Part shown: one piece after another, positions 34,070 through 42,222 of the stretch
How positions within the stretch are numbered: the first letter of the stretch is position 1
Layout of the letters: each line of letters opens with the position of its first letter
From: Pseudomonas zanjanensis
Lineage (GTDB): Bacteria; Pseudomonadota; Gammaproteobacteria; Pseudomonadales; Pseudomonadaceae
DNA: 64,000 nucleotides
NCBI RefSeq assembly: GCF_014268745.2
Contig: NZ_JABWRB020000001.1
Location: 2,356,001 to 2,420,000, forward strand
Direction of reading: 5' to 3'
Made by a program: the position numbers and the translations under genes
Notes under the pieces: generated by a model
Seen by the model: only the letters and a program-made list of their open reading frames with translations
The model's database searches: none
What the model was told of the DNA's origin: nothing

Positions 34070-35152
34070 CTAACCGGCCAGGCGCCGGGAAACCGTGGCG
34101 TATACAAAACCTGAAAAAAGGCGGCGGGCGGTGCGTACTACCGAGGCTCGAATGGTCTCACCCGTTTCGCCGGTGTAGGACAACACGACATCGATACCGC
34201 CGCTAGGGTGCTCGATGCGAACCTGCTCCAAACGAGGCTCGCTGCCGCCACCGATCAGGTTGGCCGCGACACTGCCGTGGGTCACGCAAGCCGTCGCCAG
34301 GCCGATGGAGCCGGTGATTGCCAAGGCGCGGTGACAGCTGTGGGGCATGAAGTAGCGCACCTGGAGGGTCCCGCCAGACTTGGCCGGCGACACCAGGACT
34401 GGCTTGGGGATCACCATGTCGCTGACGTCACCCAGGCCCATCGCCCGGCCGGCTTTGAGCCGCAAGGATTCCAGGCGCCGCATGAATGCCTTGTCGGCGT
34501 CCAGTTCAGCGGGGCTTTCGTCACCGCGCTTGCCCAGTTGGCTGGCCTCGACGATCAGCATCGGCATCGCCATGTCGATGCAGGTCACCGCAATGCCGTC
34601 GATCATGTCCAGGGGTTGCCCGGTCGGGAAGAGCTTCCCCGTCTTGCTGCCCGCGGCATCGAGGAAGGTCAGTTGCACCGGGGCGGCCGTGCCGGGCACG
34701 CCATCGATGGCGGTGTCGCCTTCGTAGCTGACCTTGCCTTTCGGGGTTTGCACGTCGGAATTCACGAAAGTCCCGGTATTGAGATTGCGAATGCGCACCC
34801 GGGTCAGCTCGCCGGTAGCCTTGACCAGCCCCTGCTCGATGGCGAACGGGCCGACGGCGCAGAGCATGTTGCCGCAGTTGGGCGCGGTGTCGACCCGACG
34901 CTGGGAAACCATGACTTGAACGAACAGATAATCGACGTCGGCTTCCGGGTGCAGCGATGGGCTGACGATCGCCACCTTGCTGGTCTGTGGGCTGCCGCCG
35001 CCGATGCCGTCGATTTCCAGTTCGTGGCCGGAGCCCATCAGGTTGATCAGCAGCTCGTCACGTTCGGCGATGGCGACCGGCAGATCCCAGGCGAGAAACA
35101 CCGGGCCTTTTGACGTACCGCCGCGCATCAGCACACAAGGAATTCGCTTCAT
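34070..35152 (-). CDS. PrpF-family isomerase (4-oxalomesaconate tautomerase-like)
   Basis: A 360-aa protein of the PrpF/GalD family (diaminopimelate-epimerase fold). RIPCVLMRGGTSKGPVFL at 3-20 and the catalytic cysteine segment NCGNMLCAVGPFA (about 109) are diagnostic. Members shift double bonds in aconitate-like acids: 2-methylaconitate isomerase (PrpF) or 4-oxalomesaconate tautomerase (GalD). Without AcnD or gallate genes nearby, and with CitMHS plus OprD following, an aconitate-type substrate is likely (inference). The start at 35152 has AAGAG 9 nt upstream; 35158 is an alternative. Confidence 0.87.
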   Translation of the reverse strand: MKRIPCVLMRGGTSKGPVFLAWDLPVAIAERDELLINLMGSGHELEIDGIGGGSPQTSKVAIVSPSLHPEADVDYLFVQVMVSQRRVDTAPNCGNMLCAVGPFAIEQGLVKATGELTRVRIRNLNTGTFVNSDVQTPKGKVSYEGDTAIDGVPGTAAPVQLTFLDAAGSKTGKLFPTGQPLDMIDGIAVTCIDMAMPMLIVEASQLGKRGDESPAELDADKAFMRRLESLRLKAGRAMGLGDVSDMVIPKPVLVSPAKSGGTLQVRYFMPHSCHRALAITGSIGLATACVTHGSVAANLIGGGSEPRLEQVRIEHPSGGIDVVLSYTGETGETIRASVVRTARRLFSGFVYATVSRRLAG

Positions 35153-35170
35153 GAACATTAACTCTTGTTG

Positions 35171-35189
35171 ATCAATCTGGATAATTGAT
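35171..35189. promoter_or_regulatory. Inverted repeat, possible LysR site upstream of the prpF-like operon
   Basis: ATCAAT-N7-ATTGAT is a perfect 6-bp dyad that includes a T-N11-A spacing. It lies 19 bp upstream of the PrpF-like start, between the divergent LysR and PrpF-like genes. Its closeness to the start codon would suit repression more than activation, so the assignment is tentative. Confidence 0.4.
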
Positions 35190-35320
35190 GTTCTGGACAC
35201 AAGAGTGGCAGGGTTTAAAAAGTGTTTCCAATGCAAATATCGTCGCCATTATTGCGTTTCACAAAAGAATCATTCTAGGATTCGCCCAGGGCCCACCGCC
35301 CTTCCCCAGCGAGAGAAAAC

Positions 35321-36211
35321 ATGGAATATGAACTGCAGGACATACGATCTTTCGTGAAAATCGCTGAACTGGGCAGTTTCCACGAGGCCGCCGATGCATT
35401 GCACCTGTCCCAACCCGCCTTGAGCCGGCGGATGAAAAAACTCGAGGAAGGCTTGGGGACCGCTTTGCTCGATCGCACCACCCGCAAGGTCAGCCTGACG
35501 AGCGTCGGTCGTGACTTCCTGCCCAAGGCGCGACGCCTGCTGGATGATTTCGACGACTCGATCCTCAATATCCGCGAGCTGGCGGAGCGACAGATCGGCC
35601 GGGTGACCTTGGCCTGCATCCCCACGGCGGCGTTCTATTTCCTGCCTTCGGTGATCCGCCTCTACAACGAGCGCTACCCGAAAATCCGCATCCGCCTGCT
35701 CGACCTCAGCGCCAATGAAGGGCTCGAAGCGGTGTTGCGCGGCGAAGCCGATTTCGGCATCAACATGATGAGCGGCCAGCACCCGGACATCGAGTTCGTG
35801 CCCCTGGTCAACGAACCCTTTGTGCTGGCCTGCCGGCGCGACCATGAGTTGGCTGAACGCAGCGCGGTCACCTGGTCGGAACTCAGCGATTACCGGTTGA
35901 TCGGCGTTGGCCGCCTGAGCGGCAACCGCATGCTGCTGGACCACGCGCTGTCGGGCCTGAGCTGGCGCCCGCAGTGGTTTTACGAAGTACAGCACTTGTC
36001 CACGTCATTGGGACTGGTGGAGGCTGGCCTGGGCGTGTCGGCGATGCCAAGCCTGGCGATGCCGGCCGGGGACCATCCAACGCTGGTCAGCGTGCCGCTG
36101 ATCGAGCCAGTGGTAAACCGCTCGCTGGGCCTGGTCTACCGCCGGGGCGCATCGCTCTCCCCGGCCGCGGAGAAATTCGTCTCGATCCTGCTTGAACAGT
36201 GGCCGCAATGA
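35321..36211 (+). CDS. LysR-family regulator (divergent from the prpF-like operon)
   Basis: A 296-aa LysR-type regulator with an N-terminal HTH (about 4-62; FHEAADALHLSQPALSRRMKKLE) and an effector domain starting about 90 (RVTLACIPTAAFYFLPSVI). Its divergent position and spacing suggest control of the PrpF-like/CitMHS/OprD operon in response to a tricarboxylate. Its 3' end overlaps the convergent MFS gene by 76 bp. Confidence 0.9.
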   Translation: MEYELQDIRSFVKIAELGSFHEAADALHLSQPALSRRMKKLEEGLGTALLDRTTRKVSLTSVGRDFLPKARRLLDDFDDSILNIRELAERQIGRVTLACIPTAAFYFLPSVIRLYNERYPKIRIRLLDLSANEGLEAVLRGEADFGINMMSGQHPDIEFVPLVNEPFVLACRRDHELAERSAVTWSELSDYRLIGVGRLSGNRMLLDHALSGLSWRPQWFYEVQHLSTSLGLVEAGLGVSAMPSLAMPAGDHPTLVSVPLIEPVVNRSLGLVYRRGASLSPAAEKFVSILLEQWPQ

Positions 36212-37521
36212 AGCGAGAGCCGCCACACCACCAGCGCGGCGAGGCTGATTGAGCCGCCCAGCAGGCTGACCGCCATCCAGCCCCATAGCGCGAAGACCTG
36301 GGTTGCGGCAACCGCGCCCAGTGCACTGCCCACCGAGTAGAAAAACATGTAGGCGCCGACCATGCGGCTTTGGGCGTCGGGCCGTGCGGCGAAAATCAGG
36401 CTCTGGTTGGTGACGTGCACGGCTTGCACCGCGAAGTCGAGCAACACCACACCGCAGACCAGCGCAATCAGGGAGGTCTCGGTCAACGCGATGGGCAGCC
36501 AGGAAAGCGCCAGAAGCCCCAGGGACCAGCCGGTCACCCGTTGTCCAAAACCTTGGTCAGCCCAACGTCCGGCGCTTCTGGCCGCCAGGGCTCCTGCGAC
36601 GCCAGCCAGGCCAAACAGGCCGATGGTGGTGTGGGAAAGCGCCAGCGGCGCGGCGCTCAACGGCAGCACCATGGCCGTCCATAACACCGAAAAAGCGGCA
36701 AAGACCAGCAAGGCCAGCAGCCCCCTGGTCCGTAGCATCGGCTCGGTCACGAACAGCATGAACAGCGAACGGATGAGCGCCAGATAGGGCTCCCGGTTGC
36801 GGGGCGACACGGCGGCAGGCACCACGGCCCAGAACACCGCTGCGATGATCAGCATCAAGCCCGAGGAAACGAAATAAACCCCGCGCCAGCCCGCCAGATC
36901 GGCGATCACTCCAGAGATGAACCGCGCCAGGAGAATCCCCAGGACGACGCCACTGGTGACGGTTCCCACGGCCTGTCCCCGTTGGGAGGGCGAGGACAGC
37001 GCGGCGGCATAGGCCACCAGCACCTGGACGACCACCGCCAGCAGCCCCATCACAATCAGGGCGCCCAGCAACGCCAACCAATGCTGGGCTGCGCCGACGG
37101 CCGCCAGCACAATCGCAGACAACACCAATTGGGCGAACACCAACCGTTTACGGTCGACCTTGTCCCCCAGCGGGACGATGAACAGCAACCCCAGCGCGTA
37201 ACCCACCTGGGTGGCCGTCACCACGACCCCGATCAACCCTGAAGCGACGCCCAGACTCTCGGCCATCGACGCGAGCAAGGGCTGGGCAAAGTAGACGTTG
37301 GCGACGGCCAGTGCGCAGGTCACGGAGAACAATAAAGTGAGCGACGGCGAAAGGCCCGGGCACTGCTGCGTACTCAAGGAACCCGTGGCGAGGGAGCTTG
37401 CTCCCGCTGGGCTGCGAAGCGGCCCCATTTGTGAGCGCTTCGCACTCAAGCTGGAGCAAGCTCCCTCGCCACGCTGGGCTTCCGAAGACTGCGAGGTGAA
37501 ACCATCGGCCTCTGCTGTCAT
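36136..37521 (-). CDS. MFS transporter with repeat-encoded N-terminal extension
   Basis: A 461-aa MFS protein (YbjJ/CmlA-like efflux pattern). The conserved core starts near residue 60 (LTLLFSVTCALAVANVYFAQ) and contains twelve hydrophobic segments. AAGGAG lies 7 nt before the ATG at 37521. Residues about 17-46 are encoded by a REPIN (37384-37473), inserted in frame, so the cytoplasmic N-terminus is repeat derived. The C-terminus overlaps the convergent LysR gene by 76 bp. It is divergent from an HxlR regulator, so it is probably inducible by a toxic small molecule (inference). Translation could also start inside the extension at Met32. Confidence 0.82.
   Translation of the reverse strand: MTAEADGFTSQSSEAQRGEGACSSLSAKRSQMGPLRSPAGASSLATGSLSTQQCPGLSPSLTLLFSVTCALAVANVYFAQPLLASMAESLGVASGLIGVVVTATQVGYALGLLFIVPLGDKVDRKRLVFAQLVLSAIVLAAVGAAQHWLALLGALIVMGLLAVVVQVLVAYAAALSSPSQRGQAVGTVTSGVVLGILLARFISGVIADLAGWRGVYFVSSGLMLIIAAVFWAVVPAAVSPRNREPYLALIRSLFMLFVTEPMLRTRGLLALLVFAAFSVLWTAMVLPLSAAPLALSHTTIGLFGLAGVAGALAARSAGRWADQGFGQRVTGWSLGLLALSWLPIALTETSLIALVCGVVLLDFAVQAVHVTNQSLIFAARPDAQSRMVGAYMFFYSVGSALGAVAATQVFALWGWMAVSLLGGSISLAALVVWRLSLHCGHCSSRIETNFSAAGESDAPRR
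37384..37473. repeat. REPIN (GTGGCGAGGGAGC family) inside a coding region, copy 4
   Basis: Arms GTGGCGAGGGAGCTTGCTCC and GGAGCAAGCTCCCTCGCCAC span about 90 bp, an exact multiple of three, with no stop in the MFS reading frame. All other copies of this family in the window are intergenic. Confidence 0.85.
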
Positions 37522-37539
37522 GCATGTCTCCTTGGCGCT

Positions 37540-37590
37540 AAACTAGTTTCAATTAAAAACCTGATTGAATTGTTGCCCGATCAGGTTTTT
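37540..37590. promoter_or_regulatory. Palindrome and stem-loop between MFS and HxlR genes
   Basis: AAACTAGTTT (37540-37549) is a perfect palindrome. Next to it, AAAAACCTGAT and ATCAGGTTTTT form a perfect 11-bp inverted repeat (37555-37565 and 37580-37590) with a 14-bp spacer. Both lie 19-69 bp from the MFS start. They are candidate HxlR operators; the second, ending in a T-run on the plus strand, could also act as a terminator or attenuator ahead of the HxlR gene. Confidence 0.5.
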
Positions 37591-37644
37591 ATTTGCAACC
37601 ACAAATACCGGCCAACTTGGCATTGCTTTCCAAAGGGTCAAAAA

Positions 37645-38103
37645 ATGGAAACCGCTTCAACGCAAAACAACGAATGCCCGGTCGCCAGGACACTCGGCGT
37701 GATAGGCGATCGTTGGTCGCTGATGATCATCCGCGACGCCTTCGACGACATCCGCCGCTTCAGTGAATTCCAGAAAAGCCTGGGCGTGGCCAAGAACATC
37801 CTGGCATCTAGGCTCAAAGCCTTGGTCGAGGTCGGCGTATTCGACGTTCGCCCCGCCTCGGATGGAAGCGCCTACAAGGAATACGTCCTGACAGAGAAAG
37901 GACGGGAGATCTTTCCGGTGGTGGTCAGCCTGCGGCAATGGGGCGAACGCTTCCTGTTCGAGCCGGGAGAAACGCGCTCCGTGCTGCTGGACAACGCCTC
38001 CGGCCAGGCGCTCATGCCGATGGAGGTTCGTTCCTCAAGTGGCCAGAAACTCGGCCCGACCGACTGTCACAGGGTGAGGCTCATGGCCGACAACCCAACG
38101 TGA
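37645..38103 (+). CDS. HxlR-family transcriptional regulator
   Basis: A 152-aa MarR-like regulator of the HxlR family. NECPVARTLGVIGDRWSLMIIRDAF at 8-32 is the family signature, including the conserved Cys10; the HTH and wing follow (SLGVAKNILASRLKALVEVGVF). The start at 37645 follows an AAAGGG site; the upstream in-frame start at 37570 runs through the stem-loop and is unlikely. It is divergent from the 37521 MFS gene, which it probably regulates. The single conserved Cys suggests possible redox or electrophile sensing, as in related YodB-type proteins. Confidence 0.88.
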   Translation: METASTQNNECPVARTLGVIGDRWSLMIIRDAFDDIRRFSEFQKSLGVAKNILASRLKALVEVGVFDVRPASDGSAYKEYVLTEKGREIFPVVVSLRQWGERFLFEPGETRSVLLDNASGQALMPMEVRSSSGQKLGPTDCHRVRLMADNPT

Positions 38104-38109
38104 GCGCTT

Positions 38110-38985
38110 TTATCCCTGCAACACCAGCGACAGGTCCGGGTACCTGGCGCACATGAAATCGACAAAGGCCCGCACCTTCGGCGCAGCCAGCCGCCGGGAC
38201 GTGTGCAGGACCCAGAGTTCGGCTTCCTTGCCCGTTACCGTGCCCCACTGGACCAACTCGCCACTGGCCAACGGGTTCCAAGCGATCGACTGTGGGAGAA
38301 GAGCCGCCCCACCACCGGCGATGGCCGCGTCGCGGATCATCAGGAACGAAGAGAAACGCAGCCTGGGGATCGGCTCCAGGACCAGGTGACCGCCATCGAG
38401 TATCCAATGGGCAGGCTCGAAACTCGACACCACAATGCCGGGAACCGAACGGAGAGCGCCGGGCGCAGGCTTGGGTACTTCAGGCGCAGCCACGACGACC
38501 AGCCGGTCCTTGGCGAAGCAGCGGCCGACCAGATCGCTGTCCGGGCTCGGGTTGATCCGGATCGCCACGTCAAATTGTTCCTCGACGAGATCAACCACAC
38601 GGTCCTCGGCAATGGCCTCGATCGTGACGTCAGGATAGGCCGCGCAAAACTCGGCGCCGATGCGTCCCATCGCGAGCTGCGAGAACAGGATCGGGGCAGC
38701 GACACGCAAGCGTCCGCGCGGCGTCGATACGCCCTCCTTCGCCGCCGCCATGGCTTCCGCCACCTCGGCCAATGGCCCCTCGGCCCGGGCCAGCAGCAGC
38801 GCGCCGGCCTCGGTGAGCTTCAGGCCGCGGGCGCTGCGCTCGATCAGCCGGACACCCAATTGTTCCTCAAGGTCGGCGATACGACGCGACAAGGTGGCCT
38901 TGGATATGCCGCTGGCACGGCTGGCCTTGCCCAACCCTTCGTTGGTGGCCACGAGGGTGAAATCGGTCAACGCGTTCAGGTTCAT
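38110..38985 (-). CDS. LysR-family regulator (divergent from NmrA-like gene)
   Basis: A 291-aa LysR-type regulator of the CrgA/AaeR-like group. The HTH (about 5-60) contains GKASRASGISKATLSRRIADLE, and the effector domain starts at about 90 (GRLRVAAPILFSQLAMGRI). The start at 38985 has GTGGA 6 nt upstream; the longer frame to 39102 reaches into the divergent promoter. It presumably controls the NAD(P)H-binding protein gene at 39127. Confidence 0.88.
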   Translation of the reverse strand: MNLNALTDFTLVATNEGLGKASRASGISKATLSRRIADLEEQLGVRLIERSARGLKLTEAGALLLARAEGPLAEVAEAMAAAKEGVSTPRGRLRVAAPILFSQLAMGRIGAEFCAAYPDVTIEAIAEDRVVDLVEEQFDVAIRINPSPDSDLVGRCFAKDRLVVVAAPEVPKPAPGALRSVPGIVVSSFEPAHWILDGGHLVLEPIPRLRFSSFLMIRDAAIAGGGAALLPQSIAWNPLASGELVQWGTVTGKEAELWVLHTSRRLAAPKVRAFVDFMCARYPDLSLVLQG

Positions 38986-39126
38986 GGTGTTCCACTTATG
39001 CAACGGAGTGTCTACATCCTGGCGTCTTCGTTTTACTCCTGCAACACAATATCGTTTGTCCATCGCCACGGACCGACAAGGCCGTAGCGGACTCTGACTC
39101 ACCTACCCTTTTGCAGGAGATTCAAA

Positions 39127-39996
39127 ATGAGCATTCTCGTTACCGGCGCCACGGGCACCCTCGGATCACTCATCGTTAAACGCCTCGCCGGCGCAGGCGC
39201 CGAGGTCAAAGCCCTCGTGCGCCAGCCCGGCAAAGGCACGTTCCCGGCGGGCGTCGCTGAAGTCGTTGCCGACCTCACCGACGTCCCTTCGTTGCGCAAT
39301 GCACTGGCGTCGGCACGGACGCTGTTCCTGCTCAACGCCGTGACCCCCGACGAGGTGACGCAAGCCCTCATCACCTTGAACCTCGCTCGCGAAGCCGGCA
39401 TCGAGCGCATCGTCTACCTGTCGGTGATCCATGCCGACAAGTTCACCTATGTGCCGCACTTCACCGGCAAGCACACGGTCGAGCGCATGATCGAAAGCCT
39501 CGACATCCCGGCGACCATCCTGCGGCCGGCTTACTTCATGCAGAACGAATCGATGGTCCAGCAGACGATCCGGGACTATTCGGTGTACCCGATGCCGATC
39601 GGCTCGGTGGGCGTGTCGATGATCGATGCCCGCGACATCGCCGACATCGCCGTCGCCGAGCTGCTGCGCCGCGACAGGGCGCCTTCGGCCCTGGATCGGA
39701 TCACCCTGGACCTGGTCGGCCCGCAAGTACTGACCGGTGCCGCCGTGGCGAAGATCTGGAGTGCCGCCCTGGGTCGCGAAGTCGCCTATGGCGGTGACGA
39801 TGTGGCCGCCTTCGAAGCGCAATTGGCCGCGTACGGTCCCGCGTGGTTGGCTTATGACATGCGCCTGATGATGGCTGGCATCCAGACGTTTGGCATGCAG
39901 GCGGCCGAAGGAACCGTGGAAGGGTTACAGGCGATCCTCGGACGCCCGTTGCGGACCTACGAAGACTTCGTTCGCGAGGCCGTCGCCGGGGTTTGA
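39127..39996 (+). CDS. NmrA-like NAD(P)-binding protein
   Basis: A 289-aa Rossmann-fold protein of the atypical SDR/NmrA group. The nucleotide motif TGATGTLG is at 6-13; there is no clear YxxxK catalytic pair. Relatives include NAD(P)H sensors such as QOR2 and NmrA and a few reductases. The divergent LysR pairing is common for quinone- or electrophile-responsive genes. An AGGAG site lies upstream of the ATG. The 151-bp gap downstream (39997-40147) holds no recognisable feature. Confidence 0.85.
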   Translation: MSILVTGATGTLGSLIVKRLAGAGAEVKALVRQPGKGTFPAGVAEVVADLTDVPSLRNALASARTLFLLNAVTPDEVTQALITLNLAREAGIERIVYLSVIHADKFTYVPHFTGKHTVERMIESLDIPATILRPAYFMQNESMVQQTIRDYSVYPMPIGSVGVSMIDARDIADIAVAELLRRDRAPSALDRITLDLVGPQVLTGAAVAKIWSAALGREVAYGGDDVAAFEAQLAAYGPAWLAYDMRLMMAGIQTFGMQAAEGTVEGLQAILGRPLRTYEDFVREAVAGV

Positions 39997-40147
39997 ACAG
40001 CGCAGGGCACTACTTCCCAATCGCCACCCGCGAGTCGAACAGCCGTTGCGCGACTGGAGGCAGTGCCCGACCACGCCGCGATATCAACCCAGGGGCCTGG
40101 GTTGTCGCTGCTGACAGGCGCGATCACCCTGTTCACTTGAGAGCAGA

Positions 40148-40762
40148 CTAAGCCAACTGGCGAATCCCTAGAGACAGAATCAAACCACCGCACAGTCGAT
40201 CAATTGCTTTTCTCCTCCCTTGATAGGCGCACGCAATCCTGGGCTGGGAAAGAGCAATGGCGACCATTCCATACCAGGCCATTGAAACCATCACGACCAC
40301 GGCCAGCATCGATAAAAACGTGCCTGGCGACACGTGGGCGGGCGCCGCGGCTGAGAAAACAGCGGCATAAAACGCCATGGACTTGGGGTTGCCGATGTTG
40401 GTCACCACACCCTGGATAAAGGACTGGCGGCAACTACCGGCGACGGCATCGTTTAGCAGGCCAGGCGCATGCTTGCCCGCATTGATCAGCAGGCGCAGCC
40501 CGAACCACATCAGGTAGGCTGCCCCCAGGACCTTTATCAACAGCGCAGCCCAGGGGAGTGCAGCGAATACAACCCCGAGGCCCGCAATCGCGCAGGAAGA
40601 CCAGAACAGGTTGACCAGTACGATTCCCCCGACCAGGGCCAGCGCTTCAGACCGTGTAGCAGCCACCGCCTTATGGACTACCGCGACAAAATTCGGCCCA
40701 GGAATCACCACACCGGCCAGGTAGACCAAAAAAACTGTCAAGACAGCGGAACCGTCGATCAT
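40148..40762 (-). CDS. LysE/RhtB-family amino acid exporter
   Basis: A 204-aa inner-membrane protein with about six hydrophobic segments. The N-terminal VVIPGPNFVAVVHKAV segment (about 18-33) and central GVVTNIGNPKSMAFYAAVF are family signatures. It should export an amino acid or derivative such as homoserine or threonine. It is monocistronic; the other LysE protein in the window, at 41247, is only distantly similar. Confidence 0.9.
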   Translation of the reverse strand: MIDGSAVLTVFLVYLAGVVIPGPNFVAVVHKAVAATRSEALALVGGIVLVNLFWSSCAIAGLGVVFAALPWAALLIKVLGAAYLMWFGLRLLINAGKHAPGLLNDAVAGSCRQSFIQGVVTNIGNPKSMAFYAAVFSAAAPAHVSPGTFLSMLAVVVMVSMAWYGMVAIALSQPRIACAYQGRRKAIDRLCGGLILSLGIRQLA

Positions 40763-40840
40763 GTGCGTCCTCGCGAACTCTGTAGGCGGTGGTCGTCATC
40801 CAAAATGCCGTATGGCTGCCCTGTGCACGGGACAATGTCA

Positions 40841-41110
40841 CTATTCCTCGGCAGGCCTCATATGAAAAATCGTATAGGGCAGGATCAACGTATCGGCGAC
40901 GATACTGAAAGGCAGGTCAATGATTGCAAACGGTGCCAGCGCGCGTGAGTAAACGTCGTTGTCGTTCGTCGCGCCCTTGATGATCTCGATATCGGTGGCC
41001 GCACCGCAGTATGGCTGGCGGCCGCAGAGTTGCCCCATGCCAAAGGTTTCGTTGGCCGTCGCACAGCCTGCCAGCAGCGCCATGATCAAAGTCATTATTA
41101 CGATCCGCAT
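40841..41110 (-). CDS. Small YceK/YidQ-like lipoprotein
   Basis: An 89-aa protein with a lipoprotein signal peptide: a short hydrophobic core ending LLAGC, so the mature protein starts at Cys15. The following part, with LAPFAIIDLPFSIVADTLILPY, matches the YceK/YidQ family of small lipoproteins of unknown function. The start at 41110 has a GGGAG site about 10 nt upstream; the longer frame adds a segment without signal-peptide features. Confidence 0.8.
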   Translation of the reverse strand: MRIVIMTLIMALLAGCATANETFGMGQLCGRQPYCGAATDIEIIKGATNDNDVYSRALAPFAIIDLPFSIVADTLILPYTIFHMRPAEE

Positions 41111-41246
41111 GACGCTCGCTCTCCCTGAAAGGCTGGACTGTAGCACCGATGGCGGACGACCTATAGGGCATGTTGGAAGACTGGAGCGGCGACGCCAGGT
41201 TCTCCTGTAGGATGCTCACCCTGTCAATCAGTCGCGAATGTGAACA

Positions 41247-41888
41247 ATGGAACTGCACTCGATTCTCGCCTTTACCCTGGTCGCGGCCATCGCCATCGCC
41301 AGCCCTGGACCTGCCACCTTGATGGCGATCAATAACAGCCTGGCCTACGGCCCGCGCTACGCGGTGTGGTCATCGGTGGGCAACGCCAGCGGGCTGTTCT
41401 GTCTGTCGGCCGCCGCCATGCTGGGCCTCGGCGCGTTGCTCGCCAGCTCCGAATGGCTGTTCAATGCGGTGAAAGTCCTGGGGGCCGGTTATCTGTTCTA
41501 CCTGGGTGCCAAGCAGTTGTTCAAGAGGAGCCCGATACTCACCCCGGATGTGCAAGTGGATGGCACGACCCGCAAGCCATCGCGTTCAAAACTGTACAAG
41601 TCGGCGTTCCTGACGGCCATCACCAACCCAAAGGCGACGATGTTCTTCACCGCCCTGTTCCCGCAATTCATCGACCAGAGCGCCGCGCTGCTGCCGCAGT
41701 TCCTGATTCTGACATCGATATTCGCCGGCTTGTCGCTGGTGTCCTTGAGCCTGTATGCAGCCATTGCCGCCCAGGCCAAAGGCGTGTTGAAACGACCCGA
41801 ATTTTCCGTGTGGATCAGCCGGCTCGTCGGCTCGACCTTCATCGGCTTCGGTGCGGCCATCCTGGCGATGCGTCGGCCAGCCGCTTAG
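41247..41888 (+). CDS. LysE-family transporter
   Basis: A 213-aa inner-membrane protein with about six hydrophobic segments. IASPGPATLMAINNSLAYG at 18-36 and AFLTAITNPKATMFFTALFPQF (about 125) are the family motifs. It is probably an amino-acid or small-metabolite exporter. No regulator is adjacent. The gene is followed by a REP cluster. Confidence 0.9.
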   Translation: MELHSILAFTLVAAIAIASPGPATLMAINNSLAYGPRYAVWSSVGNASGLFCLSAAAMLGLGALLASSEWLFNAVKVLGAGYLFYLGAKQLFKRSPILTPDVQVDGTTRKPSRSKLYKSAFLTAITNPKATMFFTALFPQFIDQSAALLPQFLILTSIFAGLSLVSLSLYAAIAAQAKGVLKRPEFSVWISRLVGSTFIGFGAAILAMRRPAA

Positions 41889-41928
41889 GAGGGGAGCTTG
41901 CTGCGTGAAATCCAGGTGACTGAACCGC

Positions 41929-42209
41929 CGTCATCGCGAGCAAGCTCGCTCGGGCCACCGGGATTTGGGGTCGGGCACAAGATTTGTGTTCACTGAGTAT
42001 CCAATGTGGGAGCGAGCCTGCTCGCGATGAGGCAGGCCAATCCAACATCACCGCAAACTGACACACCGCCTTCGCGAGCAGGCTCGCTCCCACATGGATT
42101 TTCGGCAGCCACAAAAATGCCCATACGCCGCATAACCCTGTGGGAGCGGGCTTGCTCGCGATGAGGCCGGCCCATCCAACATCACCGCAAACTGACACAC
42201 CGCCTTCGT
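41929..42209. repeat. REP cluster with partial 134-bp tandem unit
   Basis: REP palindromes lie at 41929-41958, 42005-42038, 42067-42097 and 42139-42172. A 34-bp flank beginning TCCAACATCACCGCAAACTG occurs at 42041 and again at 42175, a period of 134 bp. The cluster fills the 334-bp gap 41889-42222, in which no gene is seen, and ends 14 bp from the stop codon of the oxidoreductase gene. Confidence 0.85.
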
Positions 42210-42222
42210 TGCGCCGAGGGAT

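Noticed and set aside
41929..42209. CRISPR-like array of short repeats
   Set aside because: The repeats are palindromic REPs in alternating orientation with irregular spacing, without uniform direct repeats and spacers or nearby cas genes.
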